Shown here: positions 42,192-51,859 of the stretch, piece by piece
Layout of the letters: every line of letters begins with the position of its first letter
How positions within the stretch are numbered: position 1 is the first letter of the stretch
Assembly: GCA_030431255.1 (NCBI GenBank)
Contig: JAUIJL010000032.1
Span: forward strand, 1-64,000
DNA length: 64,000 nt
Reading direction: 5' to 3'
From: Thermoanaerobaculia bacterium
GTDB taxonomy: Bacteria > Acidobacteriota > Thermoanaerobaculia > Multivoradales > J023
Translations under genes and position numbers: made by a program
The notes under the pieces: model-generated
Databases searched by the model: none
Seen by the model: only the letters and a program-made list of their open reading frames with translations
What the model was told of the DNA's origin: nothing

Positions 42192-42722
42192 ATGCAATAC
42201 GATCTCAAAGAATCCCTCGATCTACTCGCCCGCACCCCGAAAACCCTCGACGTCTTACTGCGAGGTCTACCCGAGGCATGGACCCACCAAAACGAGGGCG
42301 AAGACACCTGGAGCCCCTTCGACGTGTTGGGACACCTCATCCACGGTGAGGAAACCGATTGGATCCCGCGCCTGAAGATCATCCTCGAGCACGGCTCCTC
42401 CCAGCCCTTCGAGCCCTTCGATCGCTTTGCCCAAGAAAAGAGCTCCCAAGGCAAGACCCTCAACGACTTGCTCGACACCTTTGCCCAGCTGCGCGGCGGA
42501 AACCTCAAGGCCCTCCGCGACCTCGACCTCCAACCGTCGGACCTCGACCGCATCGGCACCCACCCGGAGCTGGGCCAGATCACCGCCCGTCAGCTGCTCG
42601 CCACCTGGGTCGTCCACGACCTGGGGCACATCGCCCAGATCACCCGGGTGATGGCGAAGCAATATGGTGGGGAAGTGGGACCGTGGAAGCAGTATTTGGG
42701 CGTGCTTGGATCACGGTCATAA
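42192..42722 (+). CDS. DinB-family protein
   Basis: A 176-residue four-helix protein. The metal-binding His residues are in VLGHLIHGEE (about 47-52) and WVVHDLGHIAQ (about 139-146). DinB/YfiT-like proteins are thiol S-transferases or nickel-binding hydrolases in the few cases studied. A weak ribosome-binding site precedes the ATG. The gene is isolated between the paralogous secreted proteins and the giant protein and may be unrelated to both. Confidence 0.8.
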   Translation: MQYDLKESLDLLARTPKTLDVLLRGLPEAWTHQNEGEDTWSPFDVLGHLIHGEETDWIPRLKIILEHGSSQPFEPFDRFAQEKSSQGKTLNDLLDTFAQLRGGNLKALRDLDLQPSDLDRIGTHPELGQITARQLLATWVVHDLGHIAQITRVMAKQYGGEVGPWKQYLGVLGSRS

Positions 42723-42858
42723 TCGCGAATTCGACCTCCACGGGTTGGCAGCGAAAGAGTCCCGTCTGAGCCTCGACACGGCTATCTTCACCTAAACAGA
42801 TCTAAACAGGTTTCTACAGGAATCGACACGATTAGGGTTGTCGATGTCTGGTTTTTGG

Positions 42859-42874
42859 TGGCCCGAGAATTGCT
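42859..42874 (+). promoter_or_regulatory. Candidate sigma-54 promoter of the giant exported protein
   Basis: TGGCCCGAGAATTGCT: GG (42860-42861), ten bases, GC (42872-42873). Eleven of 12 specified consensus bases match (the fifth position, A in the consensus, is C). Expected start near 42885, 29 bases before ATG 42914 and its GGAGG. A 7-bp inverted repeat ATCGACA / TGTCGAT (42822-42845) sits just upstream, where an enhancer or operator could lie. Confidence 0.75.
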
Positions 42875-42913
42875 TTAGCTTTAAAGAATACGTTTTCTCA
42901 ACCGGAGGCCCGC

Positions 42914-45900
42914 ATGTTAGCTCTGACCAGTCTTCCTCGTCCGCATCGAATTAGTTGCTTTCTTTGTACGCTGTTGTCGTTGTTCTGTGTTCCTTTGAAT
43001 GCGACGACAACTGGTGCTGGGGTTACCGGGCAAGTTTTGCTGCCCGACGCCACGGGGCTACCCGACGTCTGGCTGACGGGCTTGCCCAATGGGGCGGTTA
43101 CTGGCGCTGACGGTAGGGTGCGGGTGGACGCGCTTGAAGGTTGGTCCGGCAAGGTTACGCCGTGGCTACCGGGGTATCGATTCGAGCCTGAATCGGTGGA
43201 TCTTGTGGGGGTGACAGGTGAGGTTGAGGTGCAGTTTCAGGCATTCGAAAGGCGGCCAGGATTTTCTCGCCTATGGTTGGTGGACAGCGATGGGAGCCTA
43301 CGGCAGGCTGGCATTTTCGCAGAAAAGCACGATGTGCTTCTCTTGACGCCCGGCTCCTATTTTTATGATAACGGCGGATTCCGCAACGAAGATATCTTTC
43401 TACTCGGAGATGGAAACGATCCCAGTCAGGTGGTATTTGAGCACACTCGTTTGACTCTCGACGTTTCGCGGATCATGGCGGATGGCTTGACCTTTCGAAC
43501 TTCGAGCGATTCTTACCCGGCCGTTCGCCTAGTGAATGCTTCGGATTTCAGGTTTCGAAATTGCCGATTCGAATCGTCGCACGTCGGTTTTCAAGTTCGC
43601 TCAGGCACAGCGGGTGGAGTCCTACTTGAGGGTTCCCAATTTCAAGGTGGCTTTTCGGGGTTGCTGGTTGATCCCAACGCTTTCGGCGGTTACCTGACGG
43701 TCCGCAATAGCTCGGCCTTCGACCACCCGTATGCGGGAATCGAGATTCTAGACAACCCGACTCTCGAAGCTAGAGTCGAAAACGTTATGCTTCAACGTAA
43801 CTATTTGGGTATTGAGTTGGGTGAGCTGGAATCCCTCCATCTTGAGAATCTGATCATCACCGGCAGCCAGCGGGGAATCGACAGTGATGATTTTACGGGT
43901 TGTGATGTACAAGTCGTCCAATCGGTGATTGCGAGCAACAATCTTGGTGTCGACGTTCGAACAGATTTTGACGTTTACGACTCTATTTTTTTTGATAACT
44001 CTTGTGGCTTCGAGGGGGCGGGGGTGGTCAAACAGGACCACATGATGCGTTGGGGGAGCCCCAACTGCGGTGGTCCATTCTATCCGAGCGGCAATGTGGT
44101 TTGGGACGCCGATCCGCTCTTTGTGAACCCTGCCAATGGAGATTTCCAGCTCCAAGCCGGCTCGCCCGCGATCGGGGCAGGCAGAAATGGACAAGACTTG
44201 GGAGCGTACGGTGGCCCGCTTGGGGACGCCTGGCAGGAGCCGAGCTCGATTCCCGTACCCGCTTTGCTCGAGCTCGTGCCTGTGGACCTGCGCCGAACTT
44301 TCGACTTGGGTGAGACCTTCAGCCCTCGTGTAGATGGTCGCTTCGAACGGGGGTGGGCGGGTAGTGTCACCTCCGAGGTGATCTGGACATCCGCGGATAC
44401 ATCCATCGCGTCCCCTTTGGGCAACGGTCAATTTGAGATCGTCGGTGAAGGGGAGGTTGTGCTCAGCGGAGAAACGAGGGGGCAGGCTGTAGAGCTGGCG
44501 GTCCGGGGAGTTGCGGGATACCAGCCACAGGATGGTAGAGCGACGGGTTCGGTGCAGCCAGCAGACGAGATCTCTCAGGCTCCAATATCCGATGAAAAGC
44601 TGGGTGAACGTGCTCACGTCGACAAGGCGCTCGACGAGGCGGAAGCCTGGGTGCTTGCCGCTCCCTTGTCTCGTCCTCGAGAGCAACATACGGCAACGTT
44701 GCTTAACGATGGCCGCGTGCTGGTAGCTGGAGGGCTTTCGACACTTCACAAATTAAACCTAGTGGAAATCTACGATCCGGTGGCTGACCGATGGCAGATC
44801 GCTTCTCCCATGTCTTTCGCTCGCCAGGAGCACACGGCCACCTTACTTCCCGATGGCCGAGTGTTGGTCGCAGGAGGGAGAGACGATGTGGGACGGCTCG
44901 ATTCAGTTGAGATCTATGACGTGGCAGCCGATCAATGGACTGCCGCTGCTCCAATGGGCACGCCCAGAGCCAGCCATCGCGCAACGGTCCTTCAAGACGG
45001 ACGGGTGTTGATGGTCGCTGGAACCAACGAGATCCCCGGCAGCGCCGAGATTTTCGATCCGAGCTCCGGGAGCTGGACAGCGACTATGCCTCTCAATGGT
45101 CGACGAGGTAGCAGCTTGACTTCGACTTTGCTCTCTGATGGCAGGGTTTTGGTCGTCGATGACGGAGAAGCCGAATTCTTTGGCCCGAATGAGCTCGGAG
45201 AATGGGTTTGGACCTCCATCACGGATTCATTGGCGCGTGAATTTTCAGCTCATACCGCGACTTTGTTGCATTCCGGGCAAGTGCTCTTCGCGGGCGGGTT
45301 TCCCGCGAACAACCTGGAGACCTACCTATTCCATCCTCTAGATGGACAGTGGACGCCGGCCGGGCCGATCCCCACAGGGCCGGATATGCCGGACGCGCCA
45401 ATCTATTCCCAATCAGTGCTCTTGGGGGATGGCCGGGTCCTTCTCGCAGGTGACGCCTGGAGCGCTCGAACCGATACCCCTGTTTGGGATCCAGCTACCT
45501 CTCAATGGTCAACCGCCGGATTCCTGAATGCCGGCAGCTCTGCCTCTACCGCGACTCTATTGGCGGACGGCAGGGTTTTGTTCGCTGGCGGTAGGGGGAA
45601 CCTGGGAACGGCCGCACGAGTTGAGATTTTCTTGCCTGGGCTCCCGGAACACTCTGGAGCCTCTCCCGATTTGTTTGAGCCGAGACATCGTTTCGCAGCA
45701 GTCCAGCTAGCAGATGGTCGGCCCCTGGTCGCAGGAGGTACTCATTCGGCTTCTGTCTCCGGCGTAGAAGTCCTGAGGGCCGACGGTACGAGCTGGGAAT
45801 CCTGGCCGCCGCTGTTAACAGGAGGCGAGCGAACCGGAGCTGTGGTTTTGCCGGACGGCGACATCTTGGTCGTCGGGAGATTCGACGCTGAACGCTTCGA

Positions 45901-48900
45901 TACCGAGAGCGGTGTTTGGCGAATGACTGGTCCACGTCAGTTCGTCTTCGAGCGCTCGCGGCTTCTGCAGCTGTCCGATGGCCGGGTGCTTGCCGTCTCA
46001 GGTGCGGGATCCGAGATCTACGATCCTGAAACGGACAGCTGGGCCACGACCGGACCCATGGTCAGACCGCGGTCCGATGGCGGTCTAGTGTTGCTGACCT
46101 CGGGAGAGGCCATGTCTATCGGGGGTCGAGATCCCAGCTCGGGCTCGACATTCTTCGGTGTGGTGCCGGATGCGGAGATCTATGATCCCGAAGAAGATAC
46201 TTGGCGGTCGACGGGCGAGCTGCGCATTGCGAGACAACGCTTTGTGACCGCGGTCCTGCCCTCCGGTCAGATTCTGGTGGCCGGGGGAGACCAAGGGGAG
46301 CTCGTTTACTCTTCCGCAGAGCTCTACGACCCTTCCACAGGGACTTGGACCTTGACTCGCCAGGATATGACCTCGCCTCGTCATTCCGCCGCCGGGGTAA
46401 CCATTCCGGGTGGTCAGGTTTTGGTGATTGGCGGCGGCGCTGCCTTGCGGGAGTCTAATCGGCTGGCTTCTTCGGAGATTTACGATCCTGGTACCGACAC
46501 TTGGCGGCCGGGGCCCAGCTTGGAGCTCGCCCGCGACCGCCATGCGGCATTCGTGGGTGGGGAGGGCGTTTGGGTCGTGGGAGGGCGTGACGAAGACGAT
46601 AGAGCACTGAATTCAGTCGAGCTGATATCAGCCCCTTCCATGCTGCTGAATCGTCCGGTGATCGATACCATCGACCCGTCAATGCGGCATGGAGAGCCTT
46701 TGACGCTCTCAGGTACCGGCTTCGGTGGCGGTCCGGAAGGTCATGGTGGAACACTCGGAGGCACTGCTTTGAACTTTCCGATTGTTCGTCTGCGCTCCCT
46801 GGTGGATGGGCGAGTATTTCACTTGGCCGCCGATCCGCGGGTTGATGTCGATCCCCGGCCGAGCTTCTTCGATGATCCGATGGAGCTGACCGTGTCGACC
46901 CTACCCGCAGATCTTCTGCCCGGCCCTTACCAGGTATCGGTAGTAAGAGGTGGGGTCGCGAGCGAGCCCCTTGCGGTGATGATGGAATGTAGCATTGCCA
47001 TTGCCGGCCATCCCACCGCTTCGCCCGCAGAGATCGGGGAATCGATCCTATTGACCGTGGAGGCGCGCGGTGGTCATCTCTATCAATGGCGGAAGAACGG
47101 GACTGCTATTCCCGGTGCGGAACAAGCCTCCTATCTGACGCCACCCCTGGAACCGGACGATGCTTGGGCCGAGTATGACGTCGTCGTTTCCAACGGCTGC
47201 ACAGAGACGGTTTCCGATCCGGTTCAGATAGAGGTGATTGATTTGGTTCCGCCTTCTGTCAATGTCGTTTCACCGTCAGGTGGAGAATTCTGGCTGCTGA
47301 CCCTCGACGACGAGCCGTCTGAGGCTAAGACGCTGGTGTGGGAAATGGAGGACAACATCCGAATCTGTCGGGTGGAGGTCCATCTCCAATACTCCGATGA
47401 TGGCCAGAGCTGGCAGTCGGTGGATGGAGCTCCGGTCGCGATCTTTGACCAAACCGACGAAATGGGCATTTGCCTGTCACCCGGAGTCCAGGATCGAAGC
47501 GCGACCTATTTCTTGGGAGCGGACCTGCCGTCGGGGCAAATCGGCTCGAGCTATCGGCTTCAGGTGATCGCTACGGATCAGGCCGGGCAGTCTTCACAGG
47601 CGGAAGGCGATGTGTTCTCGATCGTTCCCCGAGATCCCGAGGGTATCCGCAGCTTGATCTTGACCTACCCCGAACGGATGCGATCCATCTTTATCGACGA
47701 GCTGGGATTGGATGACGACGGCTCAAGCCCGCCCCCGACTCCGATCCAAGAGCTTGACCAGGAAATGGATGGCCTGGCTTCGGATCTTCGGTTGCTCGCC
47801 GATCACCAAAGGGTTGATGGCTTAGTAATCGATGTCTCGCGATGGTCGTCGGTGGCTCAGCTGTACGACGCTTGGGATGTGGAGCATCAAGAAGCGGCGG
47901 ATGCGTCCGTCACCGGAATTGACTTGGAAGCCCAACGGATGGAGGCGAATCAGGCCGCCAATGACGTTCTTTTCGCCCCTGGCGGTATCCACGACCGGCT
48001 AGGAGAGCTCTTGCACCTCTTCCCGGCAGTTGAGTTCCTGGTATTGGTGGGAGACGATCGAGTGCTACCCATGGCTCGTCTTCAGGATGGGGCAACCCTG
48101 CTGGATGAAGGCAACTACATCGGCCCGGGAGGTCTCGAGCGCACCGAGCCCACCTCCGTAGGTTTGGCCCTGGACGGCAAGCTATTCCTTTCCGACGATC
48201 GCCTCGCGGTTCAATTCCCTACCGCGGATGTCGGTGAGAGCTTGTATCTTCCGGATCGCGCAATTGGACGCTTAGTGGAGCATCCCAGCGAAATTCGGCG
48301 CACCATATCGGCCTTCTTCGGGATCGACGGAGTCGTGGACGTGATTCCGCCGGAGACCGAGGAGGGAGCACCCGACCAACGCATCTTGGTGACCGGATAC
48401 GATTTTCTCAGCGATGTTGCGGAGCAGATCGCAGAATATTGGCGAGAATCGTATGGGCTCGAAGCGCTCGATCCCGAGATTCGCTCACTGATTTCTGGCG
48501 CGCCCTTGGGCTGGACGGAAACAGATCTGGAAGAGGCGGTCTGCGCCTTAGGCTCGCCATACCGAGTCTTGAGCTTCAACGGACATGCCCATCACTACGG
48601 CGAAGGCATACCCGGTCTTGAACGAACTGATATTCGTTCTTTGGAAACGGATCGATTGACTGAGCCCGGTTGGTGTAACGGCAGTGATTTAGATCTGGAA
48701 GGAAGAGTCCTCTATTCCGTCGGTTGCCATGGCGGCCTTCCAGTTCCGGGCAGTGATTTCGGGGATGCCAACCACTCGCTAGACCTTCCTCAGACCTACC
48801 TTGGCCTCGGCGCCGTGGCCTATTTGGCAAATTCCGGCTACGGCTGGGGGCTCAACCATGGGGTCGGCTATGGTGAGCGCTTGGTTCAGATTTTCACGGA

Positions 48901-51859
48901 AGAGCTGAGCCGGACCGGGACCGTGACCTTGGGCCGAGCTGTAGCGGCCGCTAAGCTGCGCTACTACTTGGAAACCTATTATTTCGACGCCTATGATCGA
49001 AAAACGCTCATGCAGTGGACGTTCTTTGGCCTGCCCATGGTCGGCTTGAGGACGGGGTTGGTCGAAGACGGGGATCCCGATCTCGAGCCGATCCCTGGAT
49101 CCTCATCGAGCGGTCCGGCTCTCCATCTGGCATCACCCGAAGCCTCACCTGAGCTGGAAGCGGAAACACTAGTGTCGGGGCAGGGAGAGCAAGCTTTCGA
49201 TTTACCGGAAGATATGGCCCTGACTGAGGTCCGAATTCGCTTATCAGAGGACCTCTACGAGAAGAAAGCAGCGGACGGCTCGACGGCGACCGTCGAGGCG
49301 GGCTGTGATCACGAAGAGGGTTGCTACTACAGCCTGTCCGGGCTGGCCGCCGCGCGAGCTACGGGCTCGGCGGATCTGCCCCTGCTTCCTTATCTTGTCT
49401 ACGATTCACGATTGGCGGGTTTTGCCCAGCATGGTGTGTTGTGGAAAGGTGGAGCCTATGTCGAAGAAGACGGCTGGACGCCTGTCATGGCTACCTTGGT
49501 TTCCAACGGAGAGCTGGGTGAGCCCAACAACGCGCCCCAAGAGTTGTTGATCGAGCCCATCGACACCCACTGGCCACCGGAGGGTGGCGATTGCCGCCGA
49601 TCCGATTTGTCACCGGCAAGTCTTGTGGCTACCGTCGGGGAGCTCCGGCCGGGGGCCGACGGAACACCTTTCGGGCGTCATCGTCGCTACCTGGATTTGG
49701 ATCTGGAGATCTTCTACCTTGGGCACGAGGCTGAAGGACGATGTGATCGTCGTGCTCCCACCCTTGGACAAGCGCCCTACGATGGGCAATACCATCGTCG
49801 TATCGGGTCCTATGTGGAGTGGTCCGTTCCTATTGTGGACGAGGACATCTGGCGGGTTGTCGTCGTGGTCGATACCGGTATGCCGGATCCGGAAGACGGC
49901 CTGACCCGTTGGCAAGCGTTGGATTTGGATCGCGTGCCAGAATCGCGGAGATTTGAGGGCGGCTTTGACACCCTGGGCTCGGACTCGCTCCGCTATGTGA
50001 TTCAGGCAATTGACAAGAATGGCAATGTGGGTTGGCTGGAGTGTATCGGCAGCTGCGACAGCGGTGAGAGCCAAGCCTCTAGCAAGGGGCAATCCTCAGG
50101 AATAGAGCTTGTTCTGCCGCGGGTGGTGGTCACGGAATCGGTACCGGGTGATCGAGATCTGTCGATCGCGGTTTCGATCGATCAGCCTCAAGTCGAGCCT
50201 GGCTCTGCGGTCGAGCTGAGCCTGGATGTCGTCAACCAAAGCATTGAGGCGGCCGGGGAGGTCATGGTGGATCTCGAGATACCGTTCGATCTGAGCTTTG
50301 AGAGCTTCCGAGTGGAAGGGGAGAGCTCCTTGAGCTTGTGGAGCTGTGAAGAGGAGCCCGCAGGCCCTTCGACGGCAAGCGTGGCTTGTCGACGGCCCTA
50401 CCTCGACGGTGGAGAAAGCGTTCGACTGATCGTCAACCTAGCTGTGGCAGATCATCCCGCCTCCTTTGGCTCCCGAAGCGTCAGATCCGAGGTAGCTTCG
50501 CAAGACTCGGAGGTGAACCCCGCAGACAATGAAGCCGGCTTGACCCTCTGGATTGTCGACCCGCGACGGGCAGACCTGTCGTTGAGCTTCGACAACGGCT
50601 CCGATACCGTGCTGAGTGGAGAGATCGAAACCTGGACTCTGGTCACGACCAACCACGGACCGTCGACCGTAGAAGGCATTTTGATTGCGTTCGATTTCGG
50701 GCAGCTTGAGGGGCCGACGCTCTTCGCGAGCCAAGGTGCTCTCGGAGACGACGATGTTTGGCGGGATCTCGAGCTGCTTCCCGGAGACCAAGCTTCTCTG
50801 ACCTTAGAGGGATTTGTGCCGGAAACGGCAAGCTCTCCGTTCGCTGTGTCGGTTTCGATTTATCCCCAGGGTCTGCTGGATCCAGACGGCGGCGCTTCTG
50901 CGGTTGACATCGATATTGTTATCGACGATCCGGCGCCACAGGTTGAGCAGATTAGAACCGTCTCCGAGAGCGGCAATGCTGTCGAGGATGGTCTATTGAT
51001 CGAATCGGCGGTGACTCAAATAAGAGTGTTGTTCTCTGAGCCTGTGTCGGGTGAGGGCCCCGCCGCGGCTCAGTGGATAGACCCTGGACCGGACGGCCTT
51101 TTCGAGACCCTGGAGTGTTCGAGCTTGGCGGGGGATGACGAGCTGAAGTCACTGGGAATTATCCGCCCGTCCGCAACGGAAGTGGTGCTCGATGCGGGTC
51201 CAAGTCCACTGAGCAAGGGGGGCCATCGATTCCTGCTGTGTCCGGAAATCAAGGACGATCAAGGGCAGTCTCTACCCGATGGATCCGGAGTCTTGAATCT
51301 TCATGTCGATCCAGCCCATCTGTTGGAGAATCCGAACTTTGATGATTCGCTGAATCCATGGGTGATCCAAGCTCCAGATACAGGTTCGGTAACTTGGTTT
51401 GGGGACGACGCGGGCGAGGCTCCAACATCAGGATCTGCTAGGGCGCTCGGCTCGACCGCCGATACCGCTGTGGTAAGCCAGTGCCTAGAGCTTACTGAAG
51501 GGCCCTATCTGTGGTCCGTGAGCCTTCGCTCGATCGGCCTCGACCCGGTCGCAGGGTCTGTTGGGCTCGAGATCCGACACTTCGAAACCTCCGATTGCAG
51601 CGGAACGCCGCTGAGCAGCTTCGAAGGCGATCCGATTTCCTTGTCCGAAGTTTGGACGACACTGGATCTCACGTCTTTTGTGGTGCCTCCGGCAACTGGA
51701 TCGACCTTGGTCGGTGCCGCTCTCGAAGTGACCTCTACGGAAGCGTTCGATGTCCTATTAGACGACATGTGGCTGGCGCCGGAGACCCGAATCTTTAGCC
51801 ATGGATTCGAATCCGGCGACACCTCCGGTTGGTCATCCACCTTCGGCGAGAGTCCCTGA
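42914..51859 (+). CDS. Giant exported protein: beta-helix, Kelch, Ig-like and gingipain-like C25 peptidase domains
   Basis: A 2981-residue protein with a signal peptide (HRISCFLCTLLSLFCVPLNA). Order of regions: carboxypeptidase-like repeat (about 35-110), right-handed beta-helix (about 170-430), Kelch/galactose-oxidase-like propeller with many HTATLLNDGRVLVAGG blades (about 580-1245), IPT-like NRPVIDTIDPS and a DUF1929-like part (about 1246-1350), an Ig-like domain (about 1358-1440) and a C25 peptidase (about 1576-2050). The putative catalytic dyad is His in FNGHAHH (1891 or 1893) and Cys in YSVGCHGG (1938). Later come CARDB-like, Ig-like and lectin-like beta modules, then SHGFESGDTSGWSS (about 2962-2975). 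It may degrade extracellular protein. It overlaps the convergent kinase gene by 27 bases. Confidence 0.88.
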   Translation: MLALTSLPRPHRISCFLCTLLSLFCVPLNATTTGAGVTGQVLLPDATGLPDVWLTGLPNGAVTGADGRVRVDALEGWSGKVTPWLPGYRFEPESVDLVGVTGEVEVQFQAFERRPGFSRLWLVDSDGSLRQAGIFAEKHDVLLLTPGSYFYDNGGFRNEDIFLLGDGNDPSQVVFEHTRLTLDVSRIMADGLTFRTSSDSYPAVRLVNASDFRFRNCRFESSHVGFQVRSGTAGGVLLEGSQFQGGFSGLLVDPNAFGGYLTVRNSSAFDHPYAGIEILDNPTLEARVENVMLQRNYLGIELGELESLHLENLIITGSQRGIDSDDFTGCDVQVVQSVIASNNLGVDVRTDFDVYDSIFFDNSCGFEGAGVVKQDHMMRWGSPNCGGPFYPSGNVVWDADPLFVNPANGDFQLQAGSPAIGAGRNGQDLGAYGGPLGDAWQEPSSIPVPALLELVPVDLRRTFDLGETFSPRVDGRFERGWAGSVTSEVIWTSADTSIASPLGNGQFEIVGEGEVVLSGETRGQAVELAVRGVAGYQPQDGRATGSVQPADEISQAPISDEKLGERAHVDKALDEAEAWVLAAPLSRPREQHTATLLNDGRVLVAGGLSTLHKLNLVEIYDPVADRWQIASPMSFARQEHTATLLPDGRVLVAGGRDDVGRLDSVEIYDVAADQWTAAAPMGTPRASHRATVLQDGRVLMVAGTNEIPGSAEIFDPSSGSWTATMPLNGRRGSSLTSTLLSDGRVLVVDDGEAEFFGPNELGEWVWTSITDSLAREFSAHTATLLHSGQVLFAGGFPANNLETYLFHPLDGQWTPAGPIPTGPDMPDAPIYSQSVLLGDGRVLLAGDAWSARTDTPVWDPATSQWSTAGFLNAGSSASTATLLADGRVLFAGGRGNLGTAARVEIFLPGLPEHSGASPDLFEPRHRFAAVQLADGRPLVAGGTHSASVSGVEVLRADGTSWESWPPLLTGGERTGAVVLPDGDILVVGRFDAERFDTESGVWRMTGPRQFVFERSRLLQLSDGRVLAVSGAGSEIYDPETDSWATTGPMVRPRSDGGLVLLTSGEAMSIGGRDPSSGSTFFGVVPDAEIYDPEEDTWRSTGELRIARQRFVTAVLPSGQILVAGGDQGELVYSSAELYDPSTGTWTLTRQDMTSPRHSAAGVTIPGGQVLVIGGGAALRESNRLASSEIYDPGTDTWRPGPSLELARDRHAAFVGGEGVWVVGGRDEDDRALNSVELISAPSMLLNRPVIDTIDPSMRHGEPLTLSGTGFGGGPEGHGGTLGGTALNFPIVRLRSLVDGRVFHLAADPRVDVDPRPSFFDDPMELTVSTLPADLLPGPYQVSVVRGGVASEPLAVMMECSIAIAGHPTASPAEIGESILLTVEARGGHLYQWRKNGTAIPGAEQASYLTPPLEPDDAWAEYDVVVSNGCTETVSDPVQIEVIDLVPPSVNVVSPSGGEFWLLTLDDEPSEAKTLVWEMEDNIRICRVEVHLQYSDDGQSWQSVDGAPVAIFDQTDEMGICLSPGVQDRSATYFLGADLPSGQIGSSYRLQVIATDQAGQSSQAEGDVFSIVPRDPEGIRSLILTYPERMRSIFIDELGLDDDGSSPPPTPIQELDQEMDGLASDLRLLADHQRVDGLVIDVSRWSSVAQLYDAWDVEHQEAADASVTGIDLEAQRMEANQAANDVLFAPGGIHDRLGELLHLFPAVEFLVLVGDDRVLPMARLQDGATLLDEGNYIGPGGLERTEPTSVGLALDGKLFLSDDRLAVQFPTADVGESLYLPDRAIGRLVEHPSEIRRTISAFFGIDGVVDVIPPETEEGAPDQRILVTGYDFLSDVAEQIAEYWRESYGLEALDPEIRSLISGAPLGWTETDLEEAVCALGSPYRVLSFNGHAHHYGEGIPGLERTDIRSLETDRLTEPGWCNGSDLDLEGRVLYSVGCHGGLPVPGSDFGDANHSLDLPQTYLGLGAVAYLANSGYGWGLNHGVGYGERLVQIFTEELSRTGTVTLGRAVAAAKLRYYLETYYFDAYDRKTLMQWTFFGLPMVGLRTGLVEDGDPDLEPIPGSSSSGPALHLASPEASPELEAETLVSGQGEQAFDLPEDMALTEVRIRLSEDLYEKKAADGSTATVEAGCDHEEGCYYSLSGLAAARATGSADLPLLPYLVYDSRLAGFAQHGVLWKGGAYVEEDGWTPVMATLVSNGELGEPNNAPQELLIEPIDTHWPPEGGDCRRSDLSPASLVATVGELRPGADGTPFGRHRRYLDLDLEIFYLGHEAEGRCDRRAPTLGQAPYDGQYHRRIGSYVEWSVPIVDEDIWRVVVVVDTGMPDPEDGLTRWQALDLDRVPESRRFEGGFDTLGSDSLRYVIQAIDKNGNVGWLECIGSCDSGESQASSKGQSSGIELVLPRVVVTESVPGDRDLSIAVSIDQPQVEPGSAVELSLDVVNQSIEAAGEVMVDLEIPFDLSFESFRVEGESSLSLWSCEEEPAGPSTASVACRRPYLDGGESVRLIVNLAVADHPASFGSRSVRSEVASQDSEVNPADNEAGLTLWIVDPRRADLSLSFDNGSDTVLSGEIETWTLVTTNHGPSTVEGILIAFDFGQLEGPTLFASQGALGDDDVWRDLELLPGDQASLTLEGFVPETASSPFAVSVSIYPQGLLDPDGGASAVDIDIVIDDPAPQVEQIRTVSESGNAVEDGLLIESAVTQIRVLFSEPVSGEGPAAAQWIDPGPDGLFETLECSSLAGDDELKSLGIIRPSATEVVLDAGPSPLSKGGHRFLLCPEIKDDQGQSLPDGSGVLNLHVDPAHLLENPNFDDSLNPWVIQAPDTGSVTWFGDDAGEAPTSGSARALGSTADTAVVSQCLELTEGPYLWSVSLRSIGLDPVAGSVGLEIRHFETSDCSGTPLSSFEGDPISLSEVWTTLDLTSFVVPPATGSTLVGAALEVTSTEAFDVLLDDMWLAPETRIFSHGFESGDTSGWSSTFGESP

